Shown: positions 44,815 through 53,749 of the stretch, one piece after another
Layout of the letters: each line of letters opens with the position of its first letter
Position numbering within the stretch: position 1 is the first letter of the stretch
Source: Synechococcus sp. WH 8020
GTDB taxonomy: Bacteria; Cyanobacteriota; Cyanobacteriia; PCC-6307; Cyanobiaceae
Reading direction: 5' to 3'
Assembly: GCF_001040845.1 (NCBI RefSeq)
Contig: NZ_CP011941.1
Span: 701,744 to 765,743 of the forward strand
DNA length: 64,000 nucleotides
Notes under the pieces: generated by a model
What the model was told of the DNA's origin: nothing
The model's database searches: none
The model's input: the letters and a program-made list of their open reading frames with translations, nothing else
Translations under genes and position numbers: made by a program

Positions 44815-46862
44815 GCCGTGGCCACAAGTCTGAGTTGATCTCGTGCCGAGTCCACATGGTGCACGTTGATCAGCATGCCTTCGCCCGGTTCTGAATCTCT
44901 TGGACAATCCGCAGCCACATCCATGGCTAGGTCGTCGATTCGCACCAATCCAAGCTGATCTTGAGGTCTCAACCAGCGCAAGAACTGAGCAGCCCATTGC
45001 TCCTTACGGTGGTGTTCAAACCAAACCTGCTGCCAGTGGCGTTGGTCTTCCCGGGAGATCCCAATGCCTTCACGCACCGCTGCATCAAAGTCGGTGATCA
45101 GCAGTTGCATGGCATCGCGATTCAGAGCTTCCTCGCCATTGAGTTGAGCTTGCAATTGCCGCTGCACAACGAGATCGCCATAGCGACGGATGGGCGATGT
45201 GGCCTGGGCATAGGCGGCCAGTCCCAAACTGAAGTGGGCTGCGGGTTGGGTTCCCATCAGTCCACGACTGAGACAGCGCTTGATGGCAGCAAATCGTACG
45301 GCTCCATCGGGGAGAGCCTCCAATTCGGAGCTGGTGGGGAGGTCAGCGGTCAGCTGGCTGCGAAACGGCAAGGCGAGGTCATGAACTTCCGCAAATCTGG
45401 CGACCGCCGCACCCGCCAAGATCATCGCTTCGGCCACCATCTGTCTTGATCTACCAGGTTCACTGACCTCCAGAGAAGGCTGACCATCTCGACACCGAAT
45501 TCGCCCTTCTGGAAGATCCATGAGCAAGGCTCCATCGCGGACTCGGCACTCACGCCTGAGGCTGAGGAGCGCATCCAATTCCGCTAGGTCGGTGTCTTCT
45601 GGGGGTGCCAATTCGATCAACTCATCGGCATCGTCGTAGCTGAGTCGGTAGGTGGGTTGGACCCAGCTCCGTTGGATTCCGTGATCTCCGAGTTCTCCTT
45701 CGGATGTGAGTTCCGCCCAGATGCTCCAGGCAGCCGTTCGCGTTCGTGCTCGCAAACTGAAAGGCCCCGTCGACAGGCATTCTGGAAACATTGGCAGATT
45801 GCCTTTCGCTAAATAAAGGCTGCTCCCGCGACGCCTCGCCTCGAGATCAAGAGCTGAGTCTTGATCGATCAGTCGTCCGGGGTCGGCAATATGGATCCAG
45901 ATTCTTTGGGTACCATCGTCGCGGCGTTCAAGCGCGATCCCGTCATCAATATCCCGGGTCTCTTGATCGTCGATCGTGAAGCAGCGCTGATCACAAAGAT
46001 CGATGCGTTCGGAGTCACCGGGGCGTTCACTCGCGTTGAGCCCCACCAAGCGTTCGGCCTCTTCAAGTAGAGCCGGGCTAAATCCCGATGACCAGGTTGT
46101 TCCGGCCATCGACGCCAGTTGATGAGGATCCCAAAGTCCGAGATCCACCAAGAGAAGTCGAAGCTCAGCCCGGTCTTGATCGAGACGTAGACCCACCAGG
46201 CTCTGCTGAACGGACCGATCCAATTGGGCAAATTCGATGGAACCTGAAACCAGGTCCTTGAGTTGCTCGAACCTTTCGCATAGGGCTTGGGGGAGGCTTG
46301 CGAGATCCAGCTGTTTTCGGGAGCTCAACAGCTGTTTCCAGAGTTGTTCTCTTTGCTGTTCCAGGGCTTTGAGTCGTTGCTGTCGGCGCAACGGTTTCAG
46401 TTCATCTGCTGAGCGAGCCTTGATTTGATCCTGCTTGTAACGGAACCAAAGCTGGGGACCCATTAAGGCCAGCCAACACAGCGCCAACTGGCTTGGACTG
46501 GTTCCTCCGCAGACCAGATCACACAAAAAATCAATCTCAACTGTCTCGTCTGACTCCAGAAGCAAGAGCCATGCCGAGCCCCAACTGCGACGATCGAGAC
46601 ACGCAGTGTTGACTTGTTCGGGTTTCAGATTCCAAGGAGAAGCCCCCAGACCATCCGGAAGTTCAGCTCCGGAGGGCAGGGGGCAAATAAGATCCAATTG
46701 CCGTTGAGGTAGAACAACAGATTTGCGATCGAATCCGAGTTTCAAGCGCGCTTTGCTGCCTTGAAGCGATTCGATGACAGCCAGTTGATTACCTTTCGAC
46801 TCGTGAACGCCGACAAGATCTCCTGGTTGGAGAGAGGACGAAGCCAGTGGATCAGCCTTCAG
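44808..46862 (-). CDS. RNase II family exoribonuclease with intact active site
   Basis: 3'-5' exoribonuclease. The catalytic cluster D-x5-D-x-D-D is intact at about Asp298, Asp304, Asp306, Asp307 ([11 protein letters not shown]), and SPIRRYGDL is present. A coiled-coil region (about 140-200) precedes the RNB domain; the C-terminal part lacks a clear S1. The first ATG/GTG/TTG in frame is TTG 46745 (645 residues), but 39 sensible codons precede it ([20 protein letters not shown], a small SH3/OB-like barrel). The upstream frame offers only CTG codons, the first at 46862, overlapping the end of rpsR. I annotate that CTG (684 residues). Confidence 0.85.
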
Positions 46863-47073
46863 GGTTCACGAAGGGCAGCAATGCAACGATGCGCGCACGC
46901 TTCACCGCATTCGTCAGGTCGCGCTGCTGCTTAGCAGTCAGCCCTGTCAAACGACGAGGAAGAATTTTTCCTCGCTCGGTGATGAATTTCTTCAGTAGAT
47001 CCACATCTTTGTAGTCAATGGGATCTCCAGGTTTGATCGGAGAAAGACGCTTCTTGAAGAAGGAACTAGACAT
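46852..47073 (-). CDS. rpsR: 30S ribosomal protein S18
   Basis: 73 residues. The core [21 protein letters not shown] followed by [20 protein letters not shown] is S18. It lies 38 bp downstream of rpmG, and its stop overlaps the RNase II reading frame, suggesting one operon. Confidence 0.97.
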
Positions 47074-47111
47074 AACTCAGGAAAGCTGTTGAACGAAGAA
47101 CACCTGCAAAA

Positions 47112-47312
47112 TCACTTGATTTCCTTGTGGAGAGTCATCTTGTTGAGCTGGGGGCAGAATTTCATGATCTCCAGCCGCTCAGTGGTGTTCCGTCGGTTCT
47201 TCTCCGTCGTGTATCGAGACACGCCGGGAGAACGCTTTTCAGAGGCGGAGGCGGACCGGCATTCAGTGCACTCGAGAGTGATCACGATCCGGACGCCCTT
47301 GTTTTTAGCCAT
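47112..47312 (-). CDS. rpmG: 50S ribosomal protein L33
   Basis: 66 residues from ATG 47312, starting [20 protein letters not shown]. One Cys pair (CTEC) is retained and the second site reads MKFCPQLNK, with a single Cys. The frame is open 69 bp upstream, but conserved L33 sequence begins at this ATG. It heads the rpmG-rpsR-RNase II unit and is divergent from pheT. Confidence 0.97.
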   Translation of the reverse strand: MAKNKGVRIVITLECTECRSASASEKRSPGVSRYTTEKNRRNTTERLEIMKFCPQLNKMTLHKEIK

Positions 47313-47465
47313 AAAGGACGTTGCGCCGCAAAAGCGAAGCGTAGTAACAAAGAACGACTTTACATCTTCAACTGACACCATTCAAATTTTTGACGATTCC
47401 AATGGTGTTTTGTTTTGACGATTCCACGGTGCTTCGTAGGATCGCGATCCGATTGAATCGTTGAC

Positions 47466-49916
47466 GTGCGGGTCTCCCTTTCCTGGTTGCAGGATCTCGT
47501 CCAGGTAAATGAAGCCGCAGATCAACTCGGCGAACGCCTTTCCATGGCTGGATTTGAGGTGGAGGAGATCGATGATTTGAGCCGAATGGCGCAAGGTGTT
47601 GTGGTGGGCCATGTTCTCGAACGCGACAAACATCCCAATGCCGACAAGCTCAGTGTCTGTGTTGTGGATATTGGAGCAGAGGAGACGGTTCAGATCGTTT
47701 GTGGTGCAAGCAACGTGCGAGCAGGTATTCATGTTCCTGTTGCCACCATTGGCGCCGTTCTTCCTGCGGTGAATCTCACGATCAAGGCTGGTGAGTTACG
47801 TGGGGTCGCGAGCCAGGGAATGATTTGTTCGCTCGCCGAGCTCGGGCAACCCACGGATGTTGACGGCATTGCTGTCTTGGACGATTTGCTTGAAAGCCTT
47901 CCTGCACCTGGAACACCAGTGGCGCCATGCCTTGGTTTGGATGACACCGTTCTGGAATTGGCGATTACTGCGAATCGGCCAGATGGTTTGTCGATGACAG
48001 GAATTGCAAGGGAAGTGGCGGCGCTGACAGGAGCGTCTCTGCACTTGCCTCAGCCGGAGGCTCCAACGTCCGTAGCTGATCTGAACCCTTCAGCAGACCA
48101 TGCATCTGCGATGAAGGAGGGGGGTGTTTACGCCCTGACTGAAGTGGGCGGCCTTGATGGTGGAAAAGATGCTCCTGCGTGGCTCCAACAGAGACTTCTC
48201 CGGGCCGGTGTGAAACCTGTTAACGCCATTGTGGATATCACCAATTTGGTGATGTTGGAACAAGGTCAACCCCTCCATGCGTTCGACCTTGATGCCTTGG
48301 AACGGCTTTGTGGCAGCGACCTCAAGCCCTCTGATTTTGGACTGAGGCAAGGACGCTCCAAGGAACCCTTCACGGGTTTAGATGGCCGCACCATCGAGGT
48401 GGATGAGCGCGTTCAGTTGGTGACTTGTCGTGATCGACCGGTTGCGATTGCGGGGGTGATCGGTAGTGCTGAGTCCGGAGTGACGGCGACGACCAGCAAA
48501 ATTTGGCTGGAATCAGCCCTGTTCACTCCTGCTTCGATCCGTAGCAGCAGTCGTGCAACAGGATTGCGTACGGATGCGAGTTCTCGTTACGAGAAAGGTC
48601 TACCGCGTCAGATCACCTTGCCTGCGGCTGGTCGTGCGCTTGAACTAATGGATCAACTCCTAGGTGGTGTGGCTGGCATCAGCTGGCAGTGCTCTGCCGA
48701 GGAAGATCCTGAACCGGTGGTGACTCTTCGCCGTCACGCCCTTCATCAGCTTCTGGGGCCTTTGGCTGCTGAGGGCCAAGCAGGAACCGATGTGAGTGAT
48801 CAACAAGTGGAAGATTGTTTGTCAGCACTCGGTTGTCAACTCAACTCTTCTGAGGACGGCTGGACTGTGGTGGTCCCCCCCTCCCGTCGAATGGACCTTC
48901 GTCGCGAGGTGGATCTGATCGAGGAGGTGGCGCGTCTTGTGGGATTCGACTGTTTTGGTGCTCACTTGCCTGATCCCCTCGCTCCAGGGGGGCTCACCGA
49001 TAGGCAGCAGGCGGAGCGTCGGTTGCGTCGCCGCCTTTGTAGTGCTGGTCTTCAAGAGATCACCTGCTTATCGCTTACGGGTGCGGATGCCGATGATCCC
49101 AGTCGGATTCCTATCAGCAATCCTCTCTTGGCGGAGACCAGCCATCTCAGAACTGCGCTCTGGCAGGAGCATCTTCAGATCTGCCAACGCAACCTTCAAG
49201 CGTCCCAGCCCGGCTGCTGGGTGTTTGAAATTGGCCATGTGTTTCATCCTCAGGACCGAGAGATTGTCCAGACAGCGCGTCTTGGTGGAGTGATTTGTGG
49301 AGAACGGCGTGTTTCACGCTGGTCCAGCAGCGGCAAGCCACTCATGCCCGATTACTTCATGGCTCGTGGTGTACTCGCCACCGTCTTGAACTCCCTAGGC
49401 CTGGAAACTCAAGATCGCCCTCTCTCTGACGACTCGCGACTTCATCCCGGGCGTGCAGCAGCAGTGGTGGTCGAAGGACGCAGCCTGGGTTGCTTTGGCC
49501 AGCTCCATCCCCTGCTGTGTTCGCAGTACGAGCTCCCCGACGCCACCTATCTGTTTGACCTTGATCTGCCAAGGCTCTTGGAAGCGGCAACGCGGCGCAA
49601 TCGTTGGGTTCCCACTTTTAAAGCGTTCTCAACACTTCCTGCGATGGAAAGGGATCTGGCGATGCTTGTGCCGAAAACATTGCCAGCTGCCGACCTGATG
49701 CAGGCCATTCGCAAAGCGGGGAAGCCGCTTCTCGAAAGTGTGGAATTGATCGATCGGTTTGAAGGAGGTCAACTCCCTGATGATCAATGTAGTCAGGCTT
49801 TCCGCCTTCGTTATCGCGGCAAAGACAGCACGCTGACCGATGAGCAACTACAGCCTGTGCAAGACAAGGTTCGGCAGGCCTTGGTCAAACAATTCAACGT
49901 TGAGCTTCGAAGTTGA
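47466..49916 (+). CDS. pheT: Phenylalanyl-tRNA synthetase beta subunit
   Basis: 816 residues from a GTG start. Order: N-terminal tRNA-binding EMAP-like domain (HPNADKLSVC near 58-67), B3/B4 editing domain (NRPDGLSMTGIAREVAAL), B5 domain and a C-terminal FDX-ACB anticodon-binding domain (TLPAMERDLAMLV near 720). The alpha subunit is not in the window. The last 23 bp overlap rlmD on the other strand. Confidence 0.96.
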   Translation: MRVSLSWLQDLVQVNEAADQLGERLSMAGFEVEEIDDLSRMAQGVVVGHVLERDKHPNADKLSVCVVDIGAEETVQIVCGASNVRAGIHVPVATIGAVLPAVNLTIKAGELRGVASQGMICSLAELGQPTDVDGIAVLDDLLESLPAPGTPVAPCLGLDDTVLELAITANRPDGLSMTGIAREVAALTGASLHLPQPEAPTSVADLNPSADHASAMKEGGVYALTEVGGLDGGKDAPAWLQQRLLRAGVKPVNAIVDITNLVMLEQGQPLHAFDLDALERLCGSDLKPSDFGLRQGRSKEPFTGLDGRTIEVDERVQLVTCRDRPVAIAGVIGSAESGVTATTSKIWLESALFTPASIRSSSRATGLRTDASSRYEKGLPRQITLPAAGRALELMDQLLGGVAGISWQCSAEEDPEPVVTLRRHALHQLLGPLAAEGQAGTDVSDQQVEDCLSALGCQLNSSEDGWTVVVPPSRRMDLRREVDLIEEVARLVGFDCFGAHLPDPLAPGGLTDRQQAERRLRRRLCSAGLQEITCLSLTGADADDPSRIPISNPLLAETSHLRTALWQEHLQICQRNLQASQPGCWVFEIGHVFHPQDREIVQTARLGGVICGERRVSRWSSSGKPLMPDYFMARGVLATVLNSLGLETQDRPLSDDSRLHPGRAAAVVVEGRSLGCFGQLHPLLCSQYELPDATYLFDLDLPRLLEAATRRNRWVPTFKAFSTLPAMERDLAMLVPKTLPAADLMQAIRKAGKPLLESVELIDRFEGGQLPDDQCSQAFRLRYRGKDSTLTDEQLQPVQDKVRQALVKQFNVELRS

Positions 49917-51288
49917 TGCGCTTCATCAGCACCAGGCATTCCAGATGGGTTGTTTGGGGAAAGAAGTCCACCGGTTGAATGCGATCAATGGCGTAGGGAC
50001 CGTTATCTGAGACCAGTCGTTTGATGTCCCGCGCCAAGGTTGCAGAATCACAACTCAGGTAAGCCAGGCTTTTGGGTGGACAATTCAGGATGGCGTTTAG
50101 CACATCTGGCGTTAATCCTTTTCGTGGTGGGTCCACCACAAGAGCATCGTGATCCCGAAGGTAATCTCCCAGTAGTAATGCCACATCGCCGGCTTCAAAG
50201 CTGGCTTCAGTAATTCCATTCAAGGCCGCGTTCTGTCGTGCCTGTTGGACAGAAGCCGGATTGATTTCAAGACCAACGACGCCTATTCCAGCTGCAGCGA
50301 TCGGCAAGCTGATGGTTCCAATGCCGCAATAGGCATCAATTAATCGTTTGCAGTCTCCAAGCTGGAGAAGCCAATCGCGCAAAACAATCACGATCTGCTC
50401 AGCACGATCGGTATTCACTTGAAAGAACGTGGTGGTTCCTAGAAGGAGTTGAAGATCGCAGAAGCGTTCGCTGATGCAATCTCGACCAGCGAGCGTGTGG
50501 GTGATCGCACCGAGAACGGTATTGCTACGGCGTGGTTGCAGGTTCAAGGTCACACCGGCTAGGGCAGGCCACCGGTTCATCCACTCCTCGGCCAGCGTTT
50601 TTACACCGTTGAGTTCGGCTGTTGCACTGACCAATGTGATCAGCAGTTCTCCTGTTCTCACACCCACGCGCAAGCCAAGGTGGCGCAGACCCGGTTCGCC
50701 ATGCAAGTCAGCATCAGCTGGCCAGCCGCTGGCTTCCAGGTCTTGTTTGAGAGGTTTGATCAGGGCATCGATGCGCGGGTCCAAGACTGGACAACGATTG
50801 AGGTTCACGATCCGGTGGCTCCCGCGTCGGTAGTACCCCAGTCGCAGTTGATCTTCTCGCCGAAGCAAGGGAATCAGGGCTCGATTGCGGTAGCCCAAAT
50901 GGTCAAGGTCGTTGTTGATCGGCGCAGGCGACTGGATGTCGATTCCACCGATCCGTCTAAGGGTCTGTTCCAGACGCGTGCGCTTCCATTCCGCCTGGAG
51001 GCTGTCTTCGAGGTGCTGCAGAGAACAGCCTCCACAGTCTTGAGCAAGGATGCAGGGGGATTTTCTTGCGCCTGGGCCTGCAACGAGCGTTTTGAGATGG
51101 CGTGCAAACCATTGCGACTTCTTGCGTTGCAGCAACTGCACTTGGGCTTCTTCCCCTGGAAGCAGCTGGGGAACAATCACCACCCAGCCTTGCCAGCGAG
51201 CCAGTCCAAGGCCCTGGTGATTGAGATCGCTCCCGAGAACGGTGATGATTTGACCGGCGACTGGTGGGTCGCTCAAGGACTGGGCCAT
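49894..51288 (-). CDS. rlmD: 23S rRNA (uracil-5-)-methyltransferase RlmD/RumA-like
   Basis: 464 residues. N-terminal TRAM domain (GLGLARWQGWVVIVPQLLPGE), the four-Cys Fe-S pattern (C near ARKSPCILAQDCGGCSLQHL with a fourth Cys further on), SAM motif DAYCGIGTISLP and the catalytic SCDSATLARDI with VDPPRKGL. It methylates a uridine of 23S rRNA; whether U1939 or U747 is the target cannot be resolved from sequence. Confidence 0.9.
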   Translation of the reverse strand: MAQSLSDPPVAGQIITVLGSDLNHQGLGLARWQGWVVIVPQLLPGEEAQVQLLQRKKSQWFARHLKTLVAGPGARKSPCILAQDCGGCSLQHLEDSLQAEWKRTRLEQTLRRIGGIDIQSPAPINNDLDHLGYRNRALIPLLRREDQLRLGYYRRGSHRIVNLNRCPVLDPRIDALIKPLKQDLEASGWPADADLHGEPGLRHLGLRVGVRTGELLITLVSATAELNGVKTLAEEWMNRWPALAGVTLNLQPRRSNTVLGAITHTLAGRDCISERFCDLQLLLGTTTFFQVNTDRAEQIVIVLRDWLLQLGDCKRLIDAYCGIGTISLPIAAAGIGVVGLEINPASVQQARQNAALNGITEASFEAGDVALLLGDYLRDHDALVVDPPRKGLTPDVLNAILNCPPKSLAYLSCDSATLARDIKRLVSDNGPYAIDRIQPVDFFPQTTHLECLVLMKRINFEAQR

Positions 51289-51368
51289 TGCAAAGGCGTA
51301 ACACCAATCACCGCAATTTCATGCGAAGCGATCGATAGCTCTAGACTCATTCAAGCTTGCCAGCTGAC

Positions 51369-51863
51369 ATGAGCGTTGTACGGGATCTGATTCTCAGAGC
51401 AGATGACGATCTGCGTTACCCCAACAGTGGTGAACTGCGATCCATGGTTGATTTCCTCAGCCAGGGTTCGAATCGTTTATCTGTTGTTCGAAGTCTCACT
51501 GAGAACGAAAAGAAAATCGTCGATGAATCAGCGAAACAGCTGTTCAGTCGAAAACCTGAATACGTTGCTCCTGGAGGCAATGCCTTCGGTCAGAAGCAAC
51601 GAGCCCAGTGCCTTCGTGACTACAGCTGGTATCTACGCCTCGTGACCTATGGAGTTCTTGCAGGCAGTACCGAGCTCATCCAACAGATTGGTCTAGTGGG
51701 TGCGCGTGAGATGTACAACAGCCTTGGTGTTCCGATGCCTGGAATGGTGGAAGCCATGCGCTGCATGAGACAGGCTTCTTTGACACTTCTTTCTGAAGAC
51801 CAGCAAGCACTCGCAGCTCCTTATTTCGATTACCTCATTCAAGGGATGCAGACCTCGACCTAA
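51369..51863 (+). CDS. apcD: Allophycocyanin alpha-B chain (ApcD)
   Basis: 164-residue phycobiliprotein of the phycobilisome core that passes energy to photosystem I/II. The chromophore site Cys81 lies in RAQCLRDYSWYLRLVTYGVLAG and the alpha-type features (LRYPNSGEL, APGGNAFG) point to ApcD and not ApcA or ApcF. ATG 51369 begins MSVVRDLIL; an upstream ATG 12 bp earlier is less likely. It stands alone, divergent from rlmD, with 80 bp between the starts. Phycobilisomes place the organism in Synechococcus and not Prochlorococcus. Confidence 0.93.
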   Translation: MSVVRDLILRADDDLRYPNSGELRSMVDFLSQGSNRLSVVRSLTENEKKIVDESAKQLFSRKPEYVAPGGNAFGQKQRAQCLRDYSWYLRLVTYGVLAGSTELIQQIGLVGAREMYNSLGVPMPGMVEAMRCMRQASLTLLSEDQQALAAPYFDYLIQGMQTST

Positions 51864-51950
51864 GCCATCCTGTCTTAATCCCACAGCCGCCTGACCAGTG
51901 CTGTTTTCTTGCTGACTGCTCTCGAGACTGTGTTCCACACGTCTCGTTCG

Positions 51951-52000
51951 AGACACTTCATGAGTGTCTTTCGGCTTAAGCGATGCCTCTAGGCATTTTG
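51951..52000 (+). terminator. Tandem hairpins after apcD, likely terminator
   Basis: A 7-bp stem AGACACT-TCATG-AGTGTCT followed by TTTC, then 14 bp later ATGCC-TCTA-GGCAT followed by TTTTGGTTT. They lie 90-140 bp after the apcD stop. Either could end the apcD transcript. Confidence 0.5.
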
Positions 52001-52601
52001 GTTTCTCCCCAATGTCACCGGTGAAACCCCACGTTCTGGCAGGAATGGGGCGGTTCGTTTCTGCGCCAAGGCAGGAGAACCTTGATCGCGCACAACCTAA
52101 TCACTTATCTCGCTAGTCTCAGTTGCGTCTTGTTATCAGTCTATTAATAAGACACGAGTGAGCCGCATTTGATTGTTTTCGGTTCCGTGAGCGCCTCCGG
52201 TGTTTAGTCCCAAAAAGGTGGCCCGGGGCATAGGGCTGGCTAGGGCTGAACAGGGAGGCCAGCGTTCTTGCGTCACTGTGTCTACAGCAGGTACGCGAGC
52301 TTCAAGAAGGCTGCAAGCACTTGTGTTTGCATTGGCCATCATTGCCTTGGACATGCAATCGCTGTACGTGGACAGGGATTGCATCGTGGCTTTGCGGTGA
52401 GCGCATCGCAATCAGAGTTCCGTCTCGGACGATCCATTCGTTTTTATCGGCTCAGTCGACAGGGTGCTGAAGGTTCCTGCATTTAAAACGATGGAAAAGA
52501 TGGGTCTTAACAACAAGTTGACCGGGAGTCTCACTTGCGACTCTTTCTTGGACTTGCCTTGAGACCTGTCTGAGACAACTAATTCAAATTAATCCCAATT
52601 G

Positions 52602-52641
52602 AGTCTCTCGGTGAGTCCATTGATGAGCCTCGAGCGAGACT
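52602..52641 (-). terminator. Hairpin after the J-domain gene
   Basis: AGTCTCTCG (52602-52610) pairs with CGAGCGAGACT (52631-52641) apart from a 2-nt bulge. It begins within 10 bp of the minus-strand stop at 52649. There is no T tract. Confidence 0.35.
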
Positions 52642-52648
52642 GCTGAGG

Positions 52649-53707
52649 TTATTTGTCTCTGTAGAGCTCGCGCAACATTTGGTAAGCCTCGTTGAGTCGT
52701 CTCATGCCGTCCGTAGAGCCACCTGCATCGGGATGGGCCTCGATTGCCTTTTTCTTGTAGGCGTCTCGGATGGTGCGCAATGTGAGTGATGCTCCAGCCT
52801 GTGTGGGCAGATCTAACAAACGCAGAGCACCATGAAGGGTCATGGTGGATTCCAAGGTTTCAAATGACGTCACACGCCGGCTCCGTTTGAAGCGGTTCAC
52901 AAAGCGGCGAATCAAGGTTGGAATGCGATCCTCCAAGCTCCCTGCTGCAAATGGATCCTCGAGAACTGCAGCAGCGACAATCACATGTTCGAATTTTGGA
53001 GATTGCACAGACCAATCCGCACAGACGTCTTGCATGGACTGGTTCACCTGACTCCAGGTGAAGGTGCGGCCCTCGCTTCCATCTAATTGGGGCCAAATAT
53101 CTCGAGCCATCCAAAGCATGACCGCTTCAAGAACCGTTGCTCCTGGCATTGATCCATAGAGATTGGTCCAATGATCGATGGCCTTAGCGCAGCAAGCGGT
53201 GAGGTGGTCAAAACTCACCACCGGTACAAAGGGACTGTCGGGCCGCTCTTCTGGTACTTGCGGTTTTTGCAGGCTGGTTCGGATGGCTTGTGTACGGCTG
53301 CGTACAAATCCCGGTAGGTCAATGCCAGGACTTTTCGTTTTTCTTTGGTTCGGCTGACTGGTCTCATCGGTGAGCAGCGACGCTGCGTCTTGCTCCTTAG
53401 GGTCTTGACTTCGGCGCACTAAAACGATGGCTCTGTCTTCGTCGTAGGAAGGTTTTGTGGGTTGCTGGCCTGGGGTAGATCCGATGGCATCAGGCGAGCT
53501 TGATGCCGAAACGTCCTCTGGATCCTCGATGGCTCCGCTCTCGAGCAGATCATCGGCATCTGTCTCGAGATCTGTCTCGTCAATCCAGATTTCTTCGAGC
53601 AATCGCGTTAAGCAATCGCCTCTCGATCTGATGCACCACTCTTTCTTCAGCTCGTCGAGGCGATCGACGAGATGATCAGGAAGTTGAAGTGTGATCCGAC
53701 GCCCCAT
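52649..53707 (-). CDS. RHH-like/J-domain fusion protein
   Basis: 352 residues. The first 45 read as a ribbon-helix-helix DNA-binding module (RRITLQLPDHLVDRLDELK, then a second helix). An acidic, disordered region (50-170) and a helical middle domain follow. The last 60 residues form a J domain with the key HPD tripeptide at about 325-327 (EAHPDAGG) and the helix LNEAYQMLRELY. J domains recruit DnaK. A DNA-binding plus J-domain arrangement is unusual; the order is reversed from classical DnaJ. No zinc fingers are present. Confidence 0.85.
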   Translation of the reverse strand: MGRRITLQLPDHLVDRLDELKKEWCIRSRGDCLTRLLEEIWIDETDLETDADDLLESGAIEDPEDVSASSSPDAIGSTPGQQPTKPSYDEDRAIVLVRRSQDPKEQDAASLLTDETSQPNQRKTKSPGIDLPGFVRSRTQAIRTSLQKPQVPEERPDSPFVPVVSFDHLTACCAKAIDHWTNLYGSMPGATVLEAVMLWMARDIWPQLDGSEGRTFTWSQVNQSMQDVCADWSVQSPKFEHVIVAAAVLEDPFAAGSLEDRIPTLIRRFVNRFKRSRRVTSFETLESTMTLHGALRLLDLPTQAGASLTLRTIRDAYKKKAIEAHPDAGGSTDGMRRLNEAYQMLRELYRDK

Positions 53708-53749
53708 TCAGTCTGCCGCGATGATCCGAGTAAATGAAATGCGCGAAAC

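Larger units (their letters stand above)
51864..52648. other. Gene-free stretch after apcD with many hairpins
   Basis: 785 bp without a convincing ORF; small frames on both strands overlap one another and lack ribosome-binding sites. Hairpins are frequent: AGACACT/AGTGTCT (51951-51969), ATGCC/GGCAT followed by TTTT (51983-52000), GCTGGC/GCCAGC (52235-52263) and AGTCTCTCG/CGAGCGAGACT (52602-52641). GAGAC or its complement GTCTC occurs ten times. A structured small RNA is possible, but I match none of the standard ones (tmRNA, RNase P RNA, SRP RNA). Confidence 0.5.

Noticed and set aside
52136-52411. ORFs on both strands in the gap between apcD and the J-domain gene
   Set aside because: Overlapping frames with odd composition and no ribosome-binding sites; hairpin-rich DNA is a better description.
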